Assembly: GCF_030915405.1 (NCBI RefSeq)
Contig: NZ_CP133262.1
Coordinates: 2,542,001 to 2,606,000, forward strand
DNA length: 64,000 nucleotides
Reading direction: 5' to 3'
Origin: Neobacillus nitrireducens
GTDB lineage: Bacteria > Bacillota > Bacilli > Bacillales > Cytobacillaceae
Positions 55,510-64,000 of this stretch are shown one piece after another. The notes beneath the pieces were generated by a model, which was not told where the DNA came from, searched no databases, and worked only from the letters and a program-made list of their open reading frames with translations. A program made the translations under genes and the position numbers. Position 1 is the stretch's first letter, and each line of letters begins with the position of its first letter.

Positions 55510-55558
55510 GGTGCCTGTCCCCAAGTATGCTAAAGCTTTAATGCACCGGGGGACACCT
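55510..55558. repeat. GGTGCCTGtCCCC dispersed hairpin repeat, copy 1
   Basis: GGTGCCTGTCCCC...GGGGGACACC ends with an inner TAAAGCTTTAATGCACC. Members of the same family are at 59226, 61281 and (partial) 63060. The interval 54737-55644 otherwise holds the candidate RNA and no gene I can support. Confidence 0.75.
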
Positions 55559-55644
55559 ATATTCCATTTTACTAACTAGCTCCATATTTATCCCTCCAAA
55601 GCTTGTTAGATTGATAATTTATAAAACACCAGACAAAAATCATG

Positions 55645-56004
55645 TTAATCAGGTATGGCGAATTCACCAGATTTGATTCTCATTAACAAGCCTTCTGCTT
55701 GAAAAGCAGCATCTGGAAAATCGTTACTTAATCTTTCAGAAGCAACTGCTACATCCAGTACCTCTATTACTCTCCCAGCTTCGATAATTCGGAATAAGCA
55801 ATTGACCCTCGTTCTTGTACCGCCTTCTTCTTTATCAAAACCCTCACCATTATTATATATTTCTTCAATTAATTTTGTTTTTTTATTGGGATCACGTAGT
55901 TCATCAATTCTTAATAAGAAAGTTTCCATAAAAAGTGCAACAAACCAGAGCCCCGCGGAACGATATGAATTAATAAATTGCTTTTGATTTATTTGTTTTT
56001 TCAT
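55645..56004 (-). CDS. Protein of unknown function (119 residues), island operon
   Basis: Mostly helical, with no signal peptide. The start AGLWFVALFMETFLLRIDEL suggests an amphipathic helix. The middle contains EEGGTRTRVNCLFRIIEAGRVIEVLDVAVASERL. Not recognised. It lies 62 bases after the 56067-56660 gene and may share its transcript. Confidence 0.5.
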   Translation of the reverse strand: MKKQINQKQFINSYRSAGLWFVALFMETFLLRIDELRDPNKKTKLIEEIYNNGEGFDKEEGGTRTRVNCLFRIIEAGRVIEVLDVAVASERLSNDFPDAAFQAEGLLMRIKSGEFAIPD

Positions 56005-56066
56005 ATAGGCTACTTTATCCTTTCACTTAAAGAGATGATAAGAAAACTCTATATCATATGTAGTCT

Positions 56067-56660
56067 CTACTCTACAATTTCCTCCAAACCTAATGCCACA
56101 TCAATAATCATATTATTTACCTCATCAAAATGTCCTTCATGGAGGCTAATCAGAGGTTTAATGATGTATTGGTGGACTTTTTCCTGGTTGTTCAATATCT
56201 CAATTGGGAGGAAGTAGGATTTTGTGATTATTCCATCAGTAAATGTAGTTGTGCAGAGTTTACCGTCAAACTCTTTCGGAACTTCTTCGTGGTCAATCCA
56301 TCCAGCCTTATAAAGACCATTACCCTTAGTAACTCTATCTTTAGGGTATTCCACAACACCGCATGTTAGAAATGGAATTTTATTTTCTAATCCATCATTG
56401 CTTCCATCAAACGTAATATTTACTCCGATACCCTTTTTAGAATTCTTTTCTTTTGTATATACTCGCTGTAACAAATAGGGAAGCCAATAATCTGGATACC
56501 GATAATGCCCTGATTTTCCGAACATCACACTACCATCACCAACTGCCAAAAACCCTTCATTCTCCATAATGTCATTAATTACAATCATTAATTGGCTGGT
56601 TTCTTGGCAGACTGTTTTCATCATGTCGTAGATTTCTTTTATTTCATTTCCGATTGCCAT
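56067..56660 (-). CDS. Protein of unknown function (197 residues), paired with a nuclease
   Basis: An alpha/beta protein (FLAVGDGSVMFGKSGHYRYP, GIGVNITFDGSNDGLENK, FLPIEILNNQEKV). The gene overlaps the upstream nuclease gene by 22 bases, indicating translational coupling. No family recognised; a partner or specificity subunit of the nuclease is an inference from the overlap. Confidence 0.6.
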   Translation of the reverse strand: MAIGNEIKEIYDMMKTVCQETSQLMIVINDIMENEGFLAVGDGSVMFGKSGHYRYPDYWLPYLLQRVYTKEKNSKKGIGVNITFDGSNDGLENKIPFLTCGVVEYPKDRVTKGNGLYKAGWIDHEEVPKEFDGKLCTTTFTDGIITKSYFLPIEILNNQEKVHQYIIKPLISLHEGHFDEVNNMIIDVALGLEEIVE

Positions 56661-57529
56661 TCTTTATTCCCCCTCCAAAAATATTTTTCAGCTTTTGTTA
56701 GTTTACTAGTATCAATTTCTGAAAATAGTGGTTGGTCCACCTTCTCTACTTCTTCCCAGAATAAAAACTTTGGTAATGAAATTTTCTTTTGAGGTGTAGT
56801 AAATCCATTAAATGGAACTAAACCTTTCCTTTGAAGCAATGCCTTCAGATCCTCTAACAAGTAACGCATGGTTGGAGCACTTTTCCAGGTTTCTCTTGAA
56901 TTCACTTCATCAATGACACCAATGATGCTTATCCAGTTAACCCAAAATAATCTCTGATAATTTTGATTAAAATATTGTTTTGTCCGTAATACTTTAAAGG
57001 TTTCTTCGATATCGTGCCTCGGTGAAGCATAGTGGGCCGTTACGAAAAAGAGATATCGATTGTCTGCCGATCGAATGTATTTGTCTCTTATGATGGGATC
57101 ACCGATATAGACATTTCCGTCCTGAAGTTCCTTAAATAATTCGGCAAGTTGGTCTCCGTCTAAATGTTCCAATGGATTGTTTTCTTTATCAGTGGCGTCT
57201 TTTTCTCGATGAGTATTACTTTTTCCAGAATGATATTTTGCCTCTATTAAAATAGCCATTGTGGATTGGTCTTTTTTCGTTAGTATGATTAGGACATCGG
57301 GTTCTCTGTTTAGATATGTCGTTCTTGGCCAAAATATATAATCCGCTTCAACAATATCATCGAGAAAATCAGGTGGTGCATTGTCCTTAAAGCTTGTTGC
57401 CTTTTTCAAAAATGGGATGAGACCGTTGTTGACATCAAGATACTTGAATGTAGAAAATACATCTGAGCTTAGTAAATCTTCCATATGCTCATAAGGAGAA
57501 AGCTTTCCATGGATTTCAGCAATTGTCAT
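56639..57529 (-). CDS. PD-(D/E)XK-type nuclease-like protein
   Basis: 296 residues, cytosolic. The segment NREPDVLIILTKKDQSTMAI followed by LIEAKYHSGKS gives D-x(n)-E-x-K, the catalytic core of PD-(D/E)XK restriction-like nucleases; an AT-rich composition and overlap with the next gene support an island operon. Likely cuts DNA as part of a defence or restriction system; no methyltransferase is nearby, so it is not a standard restriction-modification pair. Confidence 0.65.
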   Translation of the reverse strand: MTIAEIHGKLSPYEHMEDLLSSDVFSTFKYLDVNNGLIPFLKKATSFKDNAPPDFLDDIVEADYIFWPRTTYLNREPDVLIILTKKDQSTMAILIEAKYHSGKSNTHREKDATDKENNPLEHLDGDQLAELFKELQDGNVYIGDPIIRDKYIRSADNRYLFFVTAHYASPRHDIEETFKVLRTKQYFNQNYQRLFWVNWISIIGVIDEVNSRETWKSAPTMRYLLEDLKALLQRKGLVPFNGFTTPQKKISLPKFLFWEEVEKVDQPLFSEIDTSKLTKAEKYFWRGNKEWQSEMK

Positions 57530-57623
57530 AACATTACCACCTAATCGATTTAATCAAAAAACTTTCATGAGCTTTCGCGAGATTAATGACATACAGCATT
57601 ATACTAAATTTCCTATCATACCT

Positions 57624-58168
57624 TTATTCTCTAGTTTGCCAAAATACAAAATCTGCTTTTTTGATATTGGTTATTCCTGAGTTTGGATACTCTTGATCAA
57701 ATAATTGGATGATTAGCTTGCCCGTTTCTTCTGCAAGTATCTTTTTATATTCATTTTTAATATCTTCATATAATAAGATGGTTTCTTCCAACCTATTTTT
57801 CTTATAATAAGCGGGAGGCTTCTTATCTAAGTTTTTTAGGACCACTGTGTCCCAAATAGGCAGGTCCGGATTAATGGTTGCTACCAATTTACTCGAGAAC
57901 GATGCTTCTACTCTCTCTAATTCTTCATATATGTATCTAAATGTCTTTTCAAAGGATGGCGTGCCGTTTTTGTTTTCTTCCATAAAATTATAGAACTTAT
58001 TATAAAAGATAGGCGGTCGCTGCCTTACTCTATAGAATCCGTTAAAAGACTTTTGAAATCCGCACTATGTGAAACATCCACATTAGTAACCATGCTCATT
58101 ATTTTTTGATACTTTTCTAATCCTCGCTTTGCTTTTACTATTGAATTCTTTATGTTTAGTTCATCCAT
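57624..58168 (-). pseudogene. Uncharacterised island protein, split by a frameshift
   Basis: Two frames join to one protein of about 181 residues. The first opens MDELNIKNSIVKAKRGLEKY and reads to DVSHSAD; the second continues with FQKSFNGFYRVRQRPPIFYN, then NPDLPIWDTVVLKNL, and ends ITNIKKADFVFWQTRE. One extra T in the run at 58056-58058 (A on the plus strand) makes it continuous. The NGFYRVR and DLPIWDxxVL blocks are ones I recall from uncharacterised Firmicute proteins. AGGAG lies 9 bases before the ATG. First gene of the leftward nuclease operon. Confidence 0.7.
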
Positions 58169-58357
58169 TTGCATATGCTCCTAAGTCCTACAATCTAAAT
58201 GTACTCCTAATTACATAGTTATAGGATTCCATTAATTTCAGTTTACATTATATTCCTATAAATGATTAAATAATTTTATAAAAATACTAATTATTGTAAA
58301 ATTGATGATAGGATATTATTAAATCTGCTAAATAAATAGAGAAACGAAGTAAACTAG

Positions 58358-58696
58358 ATGGCTACTATTTATTCAGACGAGCAAAATAAAGTTTTTGTCG
58401 ACTGTATGGAGAAGTATCGGAATTGGGTTGATGGAGAAACAGCTAAAGAAACTGAAAGACTTACAAAGTCATTTGCAAGAGACCTAATAAAAGAGATTCC
58501 GCTTATTTCAGACCGAAAATATACTGGTGTAGCCGAACGTCTTGTGTATTTCGATAATCTTCTTGCTGGCGTTGAATTTCCCTTCGATTATTACCTAGCC
58601 AGCACCTTTGAACAATATTTTGGCGTTTTACCAAGAAAGAACGGTAGCAAGGAACCTAATAAGCGGAAAACACAACATGAAGGAAGACGAGAATAA
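58358..58696 (+). CDS. Protein of unknown function (112 residues)
   Basis: Helical, charged (ATIYSDEQNKVFVDCMEKYRN at the start, basic tail PNKRKTQHEGRRE). Not recognised; the ribosome binding site is weak. It is divergent from the nuclease operon and at the right edge of the AT-rich island. Confidence 0.5.
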   Translation: MATIYSDEQNKVFVDCMEKYRNWVDGETAKETERLTKSFARDLIKEIPLISDRKYTGVAERLVYFDNLLAGVEFPFDYYLASTFEQYFGVLPRKNGSKEPNKRKTQHEGRRE

Positions 58697-58870
58697 GATT
58701 TTCAGAATATAATTTCTAACTTAGTACTAGCTATATATGAAGAAATTATATATCAGAAACATTTCATAAATTTCACGTTCAAATCGGTTAAAATATAGTA
58801 AGCCAAGTCTAAAATAATATATTGAACTCGTTCTTGCCAGGCTTACATTTAATTTGAGGAGAAAAAATAT

Positions 58871-59137
58871 ATGGCGAAAAAGAAGAAAAAACCGAAACAG
58901 AAGCAAAAAGAGGATTTCGGAAGTGCTGAATTTTACTGTTCTAAATGTGATTACAAGTTTGAAGTTGAGTGGGAAACAATTTGGGCCATTCAGGAATGCA
59001 CCCATGGTTATGTAGGCTATCATTTAAATGATACTTTTATCAGCTGCGAAAAATGTGGTGAACTTTGTGTTGACGAAGATACTGTGGAAATGTCAAGGTT
59101 AGCACCAATGATTACATATGATAAACTTCCTTTTTAA
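58871..59137 (+). CDS. Small zinc-ribbon-like protein
   Basis: 88 residues: a lysine-rich start (MAKKKKKPKQKQKEDFG) and two CxxC pairs (YCSKCDYKF and SCEKCGELC) about 35 residues apart, suggesting a zinc ribbon. A GAGGAGA site precedes the ATG. Nucleic-acid binding is plausible; no family name. Confidence 0.65.
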   Translation: MAKKKKKPKQKQKEDFGSAEFYCSKCDYKFEVEWETIWAIQECTHGYVGYHLNDTFISCEKCGELCVDEDTVEMSRLAPMITYDKLPF

Positions 59138-59225
59138 ATGAATAACATAAAGCGGGTTCTCTAGCATAAACGTCTGCAAGAGAATAATCCTTTAATTCAA
59201 AACAGTATATTTTTTTAAAAAAAGT

Positions 59226-59284
59226 AGTGCCTGAACCTCAGCGTGTTAAAGCTTAACGCCACGGGGTCAGCACCTATTTTTTTG
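59226..59284 (+). repeat. GGTGCCTGaCCCC-type hairpin repeat, copy 2
   Basis: AGTGCCTGAACCTC...GGGGTCAGCACC followed by TTTTTTT. May also terminate the zinc-ribbon transcript. Confidence 0.75.
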
Positions 59285-59345
59285 TCTCGTTTTTATCTAT
59301 AGGAGCTTTTTGCTCTTATTTGCTAATTCGTTGATTAATAGGATA

Positions 59346-59376
59346 ATAAAAGACGGTTCGGATACCCAAACCGCCT
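59346..59376 (-). terminator. Terminator after DoxX gene copy 1
   Basis: GGCGGTT..AACCGTC stem then TTTTATT on the minus strand; the same hairpin in better form follows copy 2. Confidence 0.75.
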
Positions 59377-59392
59377 ATCTTTTGATAGTTAT

Positions 59393-59911
59393 TTATACAT
59401 TCACTTTTGCTTTTTCGTTGCCAGTACTTTTTTTGCTCATTTTTGCGATGAATGGAACGACCCAGCGGTCTAAACCAATTCTTCCTGCATTGTAACCAGC
59501 AGTTAAGATGATGAAACCAAGGAAAATGTCTCTTGGGTTATGAGATACGGTTCCTGCTAAGAAGAAGCTGAAATTCATCACTAGACCAAAGAACATGGCG
59601 GTTGTCGTTAAGCAGCCTAAGATTAAGCCTAAGCCGATCAATGTCTCGCCCCAAGGAACGATCACGTTCAACACATCAACATTTGGTAGTGCAAAGTGTT
59701 TTAAGAAGTCAACATACCAACCAAATACAACGGCACCATCTGGACCCTTTACTGGGTTCGCGATGGCTCCTTTTAAAAATCCAGCTGCATCGAAGCCGCC
59801 ACTTGTTAATTTTCCGTAACCTGCTGTTACCCAAGAATAGCCAAGGTATAAACGTAAGACCGTAAGAATAGCCGCTGCCATTTTATTTTCTCTTAAAAAT
59901 TTATTAAACAT
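59393..59911 (-). CDS. DoxX-family membrane protein, copy 1
   Basis: 172 residues with four hydrophobic segments (ILTVLRLYLGYSWVTAGYGKL, LIGLGLILGCLTTTAMFFGLV, DIFLGFIILTAGYNAGRIGLD). It resembles the DoxD/DoxX quinol-oxidase-associated family; in Bacillus members are often of unknown function or linked to redox stress. Copy 2 at 63149 is about 93% identical. Each copy has its own terminator and upstream 21-bp repeats. Confidence 0.85.
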   Translation of the reverse strand: MFNKFLRENKMAAAILTVLRLYLGYSWVTAGYGKLTSGGFDAAGFLKGAIANPVKGPDGAVVFGWYVDFLKHFALPNVDVLNVIVPWGETLIGLGLILGCLTTTAMFFGLVMNFSFFLAGTVSHNPRDIFLGFIILTAGYNAGRIGLDRWVVPFIAKMSKKSTGNEKAKVNV

Positions 59912-60134
59912 AAATCATTCCGCCCTTCATGTTTTGTTTGTTCTTTATGATTAAACTATAATCCCTTTTCAAGTTAAACAACATAGCTATGGTGTTAAGT
60001 TCACGATTTGTTTGAAATGTTTTGGCGGAATGTTGAACAGTATTTGAATCACCTAAGGGAATTCTAGGAGGGCGGGTCTTTTAAGTGTTTAGAACTTGTA
60101 TAGCGGAAGATTCTCTAATCTAAGAACATTAACG

Positions 60135-60218
60135 ATTCGCCCATAAAATTGAAGAATTCGCTCATAAATTTGTTAAATTCGCCCGTAAAGTCGGAGAATT
60201 CGCCCGTAAAATCGGATT
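60135..60218. repeat. Four 21-bp tandem repeats upstream of DoxX copy 1
   Basis: Units ATTCGCCCATAAAATTGAAGA and variants every 21 bases. The same array is upstream of copy 2, so it was duplicated with the gene. Confidence 0.85.
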
Positions 60219-60311
60219 CACTTATAGAGCATTAGTTAGGGTGCCTGTCATGCACCGGATTTTCTTGTTTCAAAACGATGTTCCATGAACAACTTTAATC
60301 TATATAATAAC

Positions 60312-60347
60312 AGGCGAACAGCACTGTCACTGTTCGCCTCTTTTTTG
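60312..60347 (+). terminator. Terminator-like hairpin with no upstream gene
   Basis: AGGCGAACAG / CTGTTCGCCT then TTTTTT. No plus-strand gene precedes it; the interval 59912-60545 holds repeats only. The core resembles the hairpin at 12131. Confidence 0.6.
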
Positions 60348-60545
60348 TTATTCTTTGTCCAATTTTCACACTCAACCAACCGATTTGTTCCATTCCAAGC
60401 TATTTATTGCATCGGATTTGTAAAATCATTAACCAAAATTTGGTGGACGGGAAACGCTTGGTGTATTTATTACAAACTACTCGAATAGTGTGTTAGTATT
60501 CATTTTATCAATCAATTAATCCCAATACAAAGTAGGTGTTTACAC

Positions 60546-61178
60546 GTGTCCGCTGAAAAAGAAGTGAATCTTTATTTTGTTCGGCATGGGGAGACCCATT
60601 ATAATGTAGAGAAACGAATACAGGGATTTTACGATTCACCACTTACAGATAATGGAATTAAACAAGCTAAATCTGTAGGAATCGGTTTATCTGATATAGA
60701 ATTTAAAGCCGTATACGCTAGTGAAAGCCAGAGAGTAGTAGATACAGCGAGGTATGCCATTGGCCATCAAAACATCCCCATCATTACTGATCCACGTCTA
60801 AAGGAAATGAATCTTGGTGTTTTAGTATCCCTATCAGAAACGGAAATTCTAGCTCAATATGGGAATATCCTAGAGACATTATACAGTCTTACCGATTTAA
60901 ATATGTCAGCACCTCAAGGAGAATCCTCCTTACAGCTTTTTACACGAACAAGTTCTGCTATCGATGAAATCATTCAAAAGTATAAAAATGAAGGTGGAAA
61001 TGTTCTAGTATTTTCACACGGGGTAACAATCGGCCACTACTTAATGCAAATAGCAAAATTGAGTGGTTATCCTCACCATGAAAATTGCAGTGTTTCTGTG
61101 ATCAAATATTTGAACGGTAAATTTCATGTAGATAGGATTGCTGACACTTCCTTTAGAGATGAATACTACCTAAAATGA
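60546..61178 (+). CDS. Histidine phosphatase family protein
   Basis: 210 residues with the phosphoglycerate-mutase-like start NLYFVRHGETHYNVEKRIQG (catalytic His), ASESQRVVDTARY, and the second catalytic His in VFSHGVTIGHYL. A phosphatase on a small metabolite is most likely. A GTG start follows AGTAGGTG. No operon partners. Confidence 0.9.
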   Translation: MSAEKEVNLYFVRHGETHYNVEKRIQGFYDSPLTDNGIKQAKSVGIGLSDIEFKAVYASESQRVVDTARYAIGHQNIPIITDPRLKEMNLGVLVSLSETEILAQYGNILETLYSLTDLNMSAPQGESSLQLFTRTSSAIDEIIQKYKNEGGNVLVFSHGVTIGHYLMQIAKLSGYPHHENCSVSVIKYLNGKFHVDRIADTSFRDEYYLK

Positions 61179-61280
61179 AATCCAATCACCTAAGGCAGCC
61201 AGACTCCATCACCGAGCCTTAATGCGAACGACAAATGTGCGATGTACTATCAGATTCCTTACCTGTCACTCCCCAAAAGT

Positions 61281-61338
61281 GGTGCCTGACCCCCTGTGAG
61301 TTAAAACTTCAACGCATCGGGTGTCAGGCACCTTTTTT
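61281..61338 (+). repeat. GGTGCCTGaCCCC-type hairpin repeat, copy 3
   Basis: GGTGCCTGACCCC...GGGTGTCAGGCACC followed by TTTTTT, the best-formed member; probably terminator-like. The rest of 61179-61485 holds nothing else I recognise. Confidence 0.8.
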
Positions 61339-61485
61339 AAACCGTTCCCACACCTCCAATTTAAACCATTCAACTATTCCATTATCTGTGTTATAGTTAA
61401 AAATTAACTTCTAACCAGTAGGCGAATGAAAATATAAAAATATTTCCACACAAAATAAAATGAAATTTAAATGAGGTTTGAATAG

Positions 61486-63041
61486 ATGAGTATATTAACG
61501 GTTAAAGACTTAAACCACGGCTTTGGTGATCGGACTATTTTTAATAATGTATCCTTCCGCTTATTAAAAGGAGAACATATCGCTTTAATTGGGGCAAACG
61601 GTGAAGGTAAATCGACGTTTATGAATATCATTACAGGGCAACTTCAGCCTGATGATGGAAAAGTAGAGTGGGCAAAGCATCAACGAGTCGGTTATCTTGA
61701 TCAGCATACTGCTTTACAACAGGGAATGACAATCCGTGACGTACTAAATACGGCTTTTCAATACCTCTTTGACGTCGAAACGAATATTAATACGATTTAT
61801 GAAAAATTATCGGACGTTACACCTGAAGAAATGGAAAAATTGTTAGATGAAGTCGGTACATTACAAGAAATATTAACAAATAATGACTTTTATATTATTG
61901 ATTCTAAAGTAGAAGAAGTGGCACGTGGGCTTGGTCTTGATGATGTAGGATTAGAAAAAGATGTTCATGATTTAAGCGGCGGGCAAAGAACAAAGGTTTT
62001 ATTAGCCAAGCTTTTACTCGAGAAGCCAGATATTCTTCTTTTAGATGAGCCTACAAACTATTTAGACGAACAACATATTGAGTGGTTAAGACGTTACTTG
62101 CAAGAATACGAGAATGCTTTTTTATTGATTTCGCATGATATGCCATTTCTTAATAGCGTGGTCAATGTCATCTACCATTTAGAAAATCAAGAATTAAATC
62201 GCTACGTCGGTGATTACAATAATTTCCTTATTGTCTATGAAGCTAAAAAGTTACAAGTTGAAGCTGCTTTTAAGAGACAACAATCAGAGATTTCTAGTTT
62301 AAAGGATTTTGTAGCCCGTAATAAGGCAAGGGCATCTACTAGCAGTCTGGCAATGTCCAGACAGAAAAACTCGATAAAATGGACGTTATTGAAATTGCAC
62401 AGGAACGACCAAAACCTGATTTCAACTTTAAAGAAGCAAGAACATCAGGTAAATTAATTTTTGAGACGAAAGAATTTGTCATTGGGTACGAAGAGCCACT
62501 TTCAAAACCGTTAAATCTTTATATAGAGCGTGGACAAAAAGTCGCCTTAGTTGGTGCGAATGGAATCGGAAAGACGACACTCCTTCGTAGCATGCTTGGA
62601 GAAATAAGATCTCTTTCTGGTATACTTGAACGCGGTGAACACCAGTATATTGGCTATTTTGAACAAGAAGTGAAAACAGAAAATCAAAATACGTGCATCG
62701 AAGAAATATGGAATGAGTTTCCTCATTTAAGCCAAGGACAGGTTCGCGCTGCTCTTGCAAGATGTGGATTAACTAGAAAACACATTGAAAGTAAAATATC
62801 GGTTTTAAGTGGTGGCGAGCAAGCGAAAGTCCGCTTATGTAAACTTCTTAACCAAGAAAGCAATATTCTTGTTTTCGATGAGCCAACCAACCATTTGGAT
62901 ATAGATGCAAAAGCTGAGCTTAAACGAGCTTTGAAATCGTATAAGGGAAGCATGCTCCTTATCTCTCATGAACCTGAGTTTTACCAAGACGTGGTAACAG
63001 ATATTTGGGACGTAGAATCATGGACGACTAAAGCAATATAA
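61486..63041 (+). pseudogene. ABC-F family ATPase (YkpA-like), frameshifted in the middle
   Basis: Two ABC cassettes on the same strand make one soluble protein of about 518 residues. The first has Walker A GANGEGKST, signature LSGGQ and Walker B LLLDEPTN; the second has GANGIGKTT, LSGGE and LVFDEPTN. ABC-F proteins act on the ribosome. The frame breaks at AGACAGAAAAACTCG (run of five A at 62365-62369): six A would read SRQKKLDKMDVIEIAQERPK and continue in the second half. The gene is probably intact in vivo if this is a sequencing error. Monocistronic, short ribosome binding site GAGGTTTGA. Confidence 0.85.
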
Positions 63042-63059
63042 ACTTGAAAGATCGAAAAA

Positions 63060-63080
63060 GGTGCCTGACCCCTATTGTGC
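63060..63080 (+). repeat. Partial GGTGCCTGACCCC repeat
   Basis: AGGTGCCTGACCCC directly after the ABC-F gene, without the second arm. Confidence 0.5.
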
Positions 63081-63100
63081 ATAGAATTACATGAAATGAT

Positions 63101-63135
63101 AAAAAGACGGTTCGGAATGTCCGAACCGTCTTTTA
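63101..63135 (-). terminator. Terminator after DoxX gene copy 2
   Basis: GACGGTTCGGA / TCCGAACCGTC perfect stem then TTTTTATC on the minus strand. Confidence 0.85.
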
Positions 63136-63148
63136 CTTGAAACTATAT

Positions 63149-63667
63149 TTATGCTTGCGCTTTTGCTTTATCGTTACCAGTACCTTTTTTGCTCATTTTT
63201 GCGAGGAATGGAACGACCCAGCGGTCTAAACCAATTCTTCCTGCATTGTAACCAGCAGTTAAGATGATGAAACCAAGGAAAATGTCTCTTGGGTTATGAG
63301 ATACTGTTCCTGCTAAGAAGAAGCTGAAATTCATCACTAGACCAAAGAACATTGCGGTTGTTGTTAAGCAGCCTAAGATTAAGCCTAAACCGATTAATGT
63401 CTCGCCCCAAGGAACAATCACATTGAACACATCAACATTTGGTAGTGCAAAGTGTTTTAAGAAGTCTACATACCAGCCAAATACAACCGCGCCATCTGGA
63501 CCTTTTACTGGATTGGCGATCACTCCTTTTAAAAATCCTGCTGCATCAAAGCCGCCACTTGATAATTTTCCGTAACCTGCTGTAAGCCAAGAGTAGCCAA
63601 GGTATAAACGTAAGACCGTAAGAATAGCCGCTGCAATTTTATTTTCTCTTAAAAATTTATTAAACAT
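63149..63667 (-). CDS. DoxX-family membrane protein, copy 2
   Basis: 172 residues, near-identical to copy 1 over the membrane core (GYSWLTAGYGKLSSGGFDAAG) with a few changes, mostly at the ends (KAQA against KVNV). The two blocks, gene plus terminator plus upstream 21-bp array, are about 3.76 kb apart in the same orientation, so this is a direct duplication around the phosphatase and ABC-F genes. Confidence 0.85.
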   Translation of the reverse strand: MFNKFLRENKIAAAILTVLRLYLGYSWLTAGYGKLSSGGFDAAGFLKGVIANPVKGPDGAVVFGWYVDFLKHFALPNVDVFNVIVPWGETLIGLGLILGCLTTTAMFFGLVMNFSFFLAGTVSHNPRDIFLGFIILTAGYNAGRIGLDRWVVPFLAKMSKKGTGNDKAKAQA

Positions 63668-63893
63668 GAGCTCATTCCGCCCTTCATATTTTGTTTGTTC
63701 TTTATGATTACACTATATTCCCTTTTCTCGTTAAACAACATGGGTATGGTGATAAGTTCACAGTTTGTTAAAAATGATTTGACGGACTGTTGAACAGTAA
63801 TTGAATTACCTAAGGGAACTCTAGGTGGGTAGGTCTTTTAAGTGGTTTATAACTTGTATAGCGGAGGATTTTCTAATCGAAAGCCATTTAACG

Positions 63894-63997
63894 GTTCGCC
63901 CATAAAATAGAAGAATTCGCTCATAAATTTGTGAAATTCGCCCGTAAAGTCGGAGAATTCGCCCGTAAAATGTTGAAATTCGCCCGTAATTTGGGAA
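63894..63997. repeat. Five 21-bp tandem repeats upstream of DoxX copy 2
   Basis: Same 21-base period and sequence (ATTCGCCCGTAAA...) as 60135-60218, with one more unit. Confidence 0.85.
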
Positions 63998-64000
63998 ACA

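Overview
The window looks like a chromosomal segment of a soil-type Bacillaceae bacterium (Bacillus/Neobacillus-like). The evidence is strong AGGAGG-type ribosome binding sites, frequent TTG/GTG starts, AT-rich composition, DUF2935, DUF3231 and YkpA-like proteins, and several intergenic repeat families. No rRNA, tRNA or CRISPR array was found. Species-level placement is inference.

Layout: (1) 1-2.8 kb, leftward mevalonate genes (mevalonate kinase, mevalonate diphosphate decarboxylase, start of phosphomevalonate kinase). They lie behind a promoter whose spacer carries a Fur-box-like sequence and whose -35 abuts an FNR-like box. (2) 3.1-4.6 kb, an IS110-family element with a frameshifted transposase. 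(3) 4.9-7.9 kb, an HMA metallochaperone-like protein, a P1B-type ATPase with an unusual CPG motif, and an FNR-like regulator; the same FNR-like box lies upstream of the ATPase. (4) 9-12 kb, a DUF606 transporter pair with a Crp/Fnr regulator, and a CynX-type permease. (5) 12.2-22.7 kb, an aromatic-degradation block: two-component flavin monooxygenase, FAD-synthetase paralogue, extradiol dioxygenase, C-C hydrolase, hydratase, permease and XylR/V4R-PucR regulator, followed by HxlR and a GTP cyclohydrolase II paralogue. (6) 22.8-31.5 kb, DUF2935, Gre-like protein, a large RND pump, DUF3231 and malate:quinone oxidoreductase, with 52-bp tandem repeats. (7) 32-33.3 kb, an IS3-family element lying inside one of those arrays. 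(8) 33.4-37.8 kb, a LacI regulator and a secreted multidomain GH30 glycosidase with palindromic operators. (9) 38-48.7 kb, housekeeping and accessory genes, including small membrane proteins that share a TetR-like operator array. (10) 48.8-58.7 kb, an AT-rich defence-like island: NUDIX hydrolase, PLD-helicase-DUF3427 protein, a reverse transcriptase of the unclassified/defence type with a structured upstream region that may be a non-coding RNA, and a PD-(D/E)XK nuclease operon. (11) 59-64 kb, two near-identical DoxX blocks flanking a phosphatase and an ABC-F gene.

The most promising candidate for something undescribed is the reverse transcriptase with its upstream structured RNA candidate at 53.35-55.05 kb. 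Second is the combined Fur/FNR-type control inferred for the mevalonate genes. Four genes (IS110 transposase, PucR-type regulator, island protein at 57.6-58.2 kb, ABC-F protein) are broken by apparent single-base losses in homopolymers. That pattern suggests sequencing or assembly error as much as real decay.
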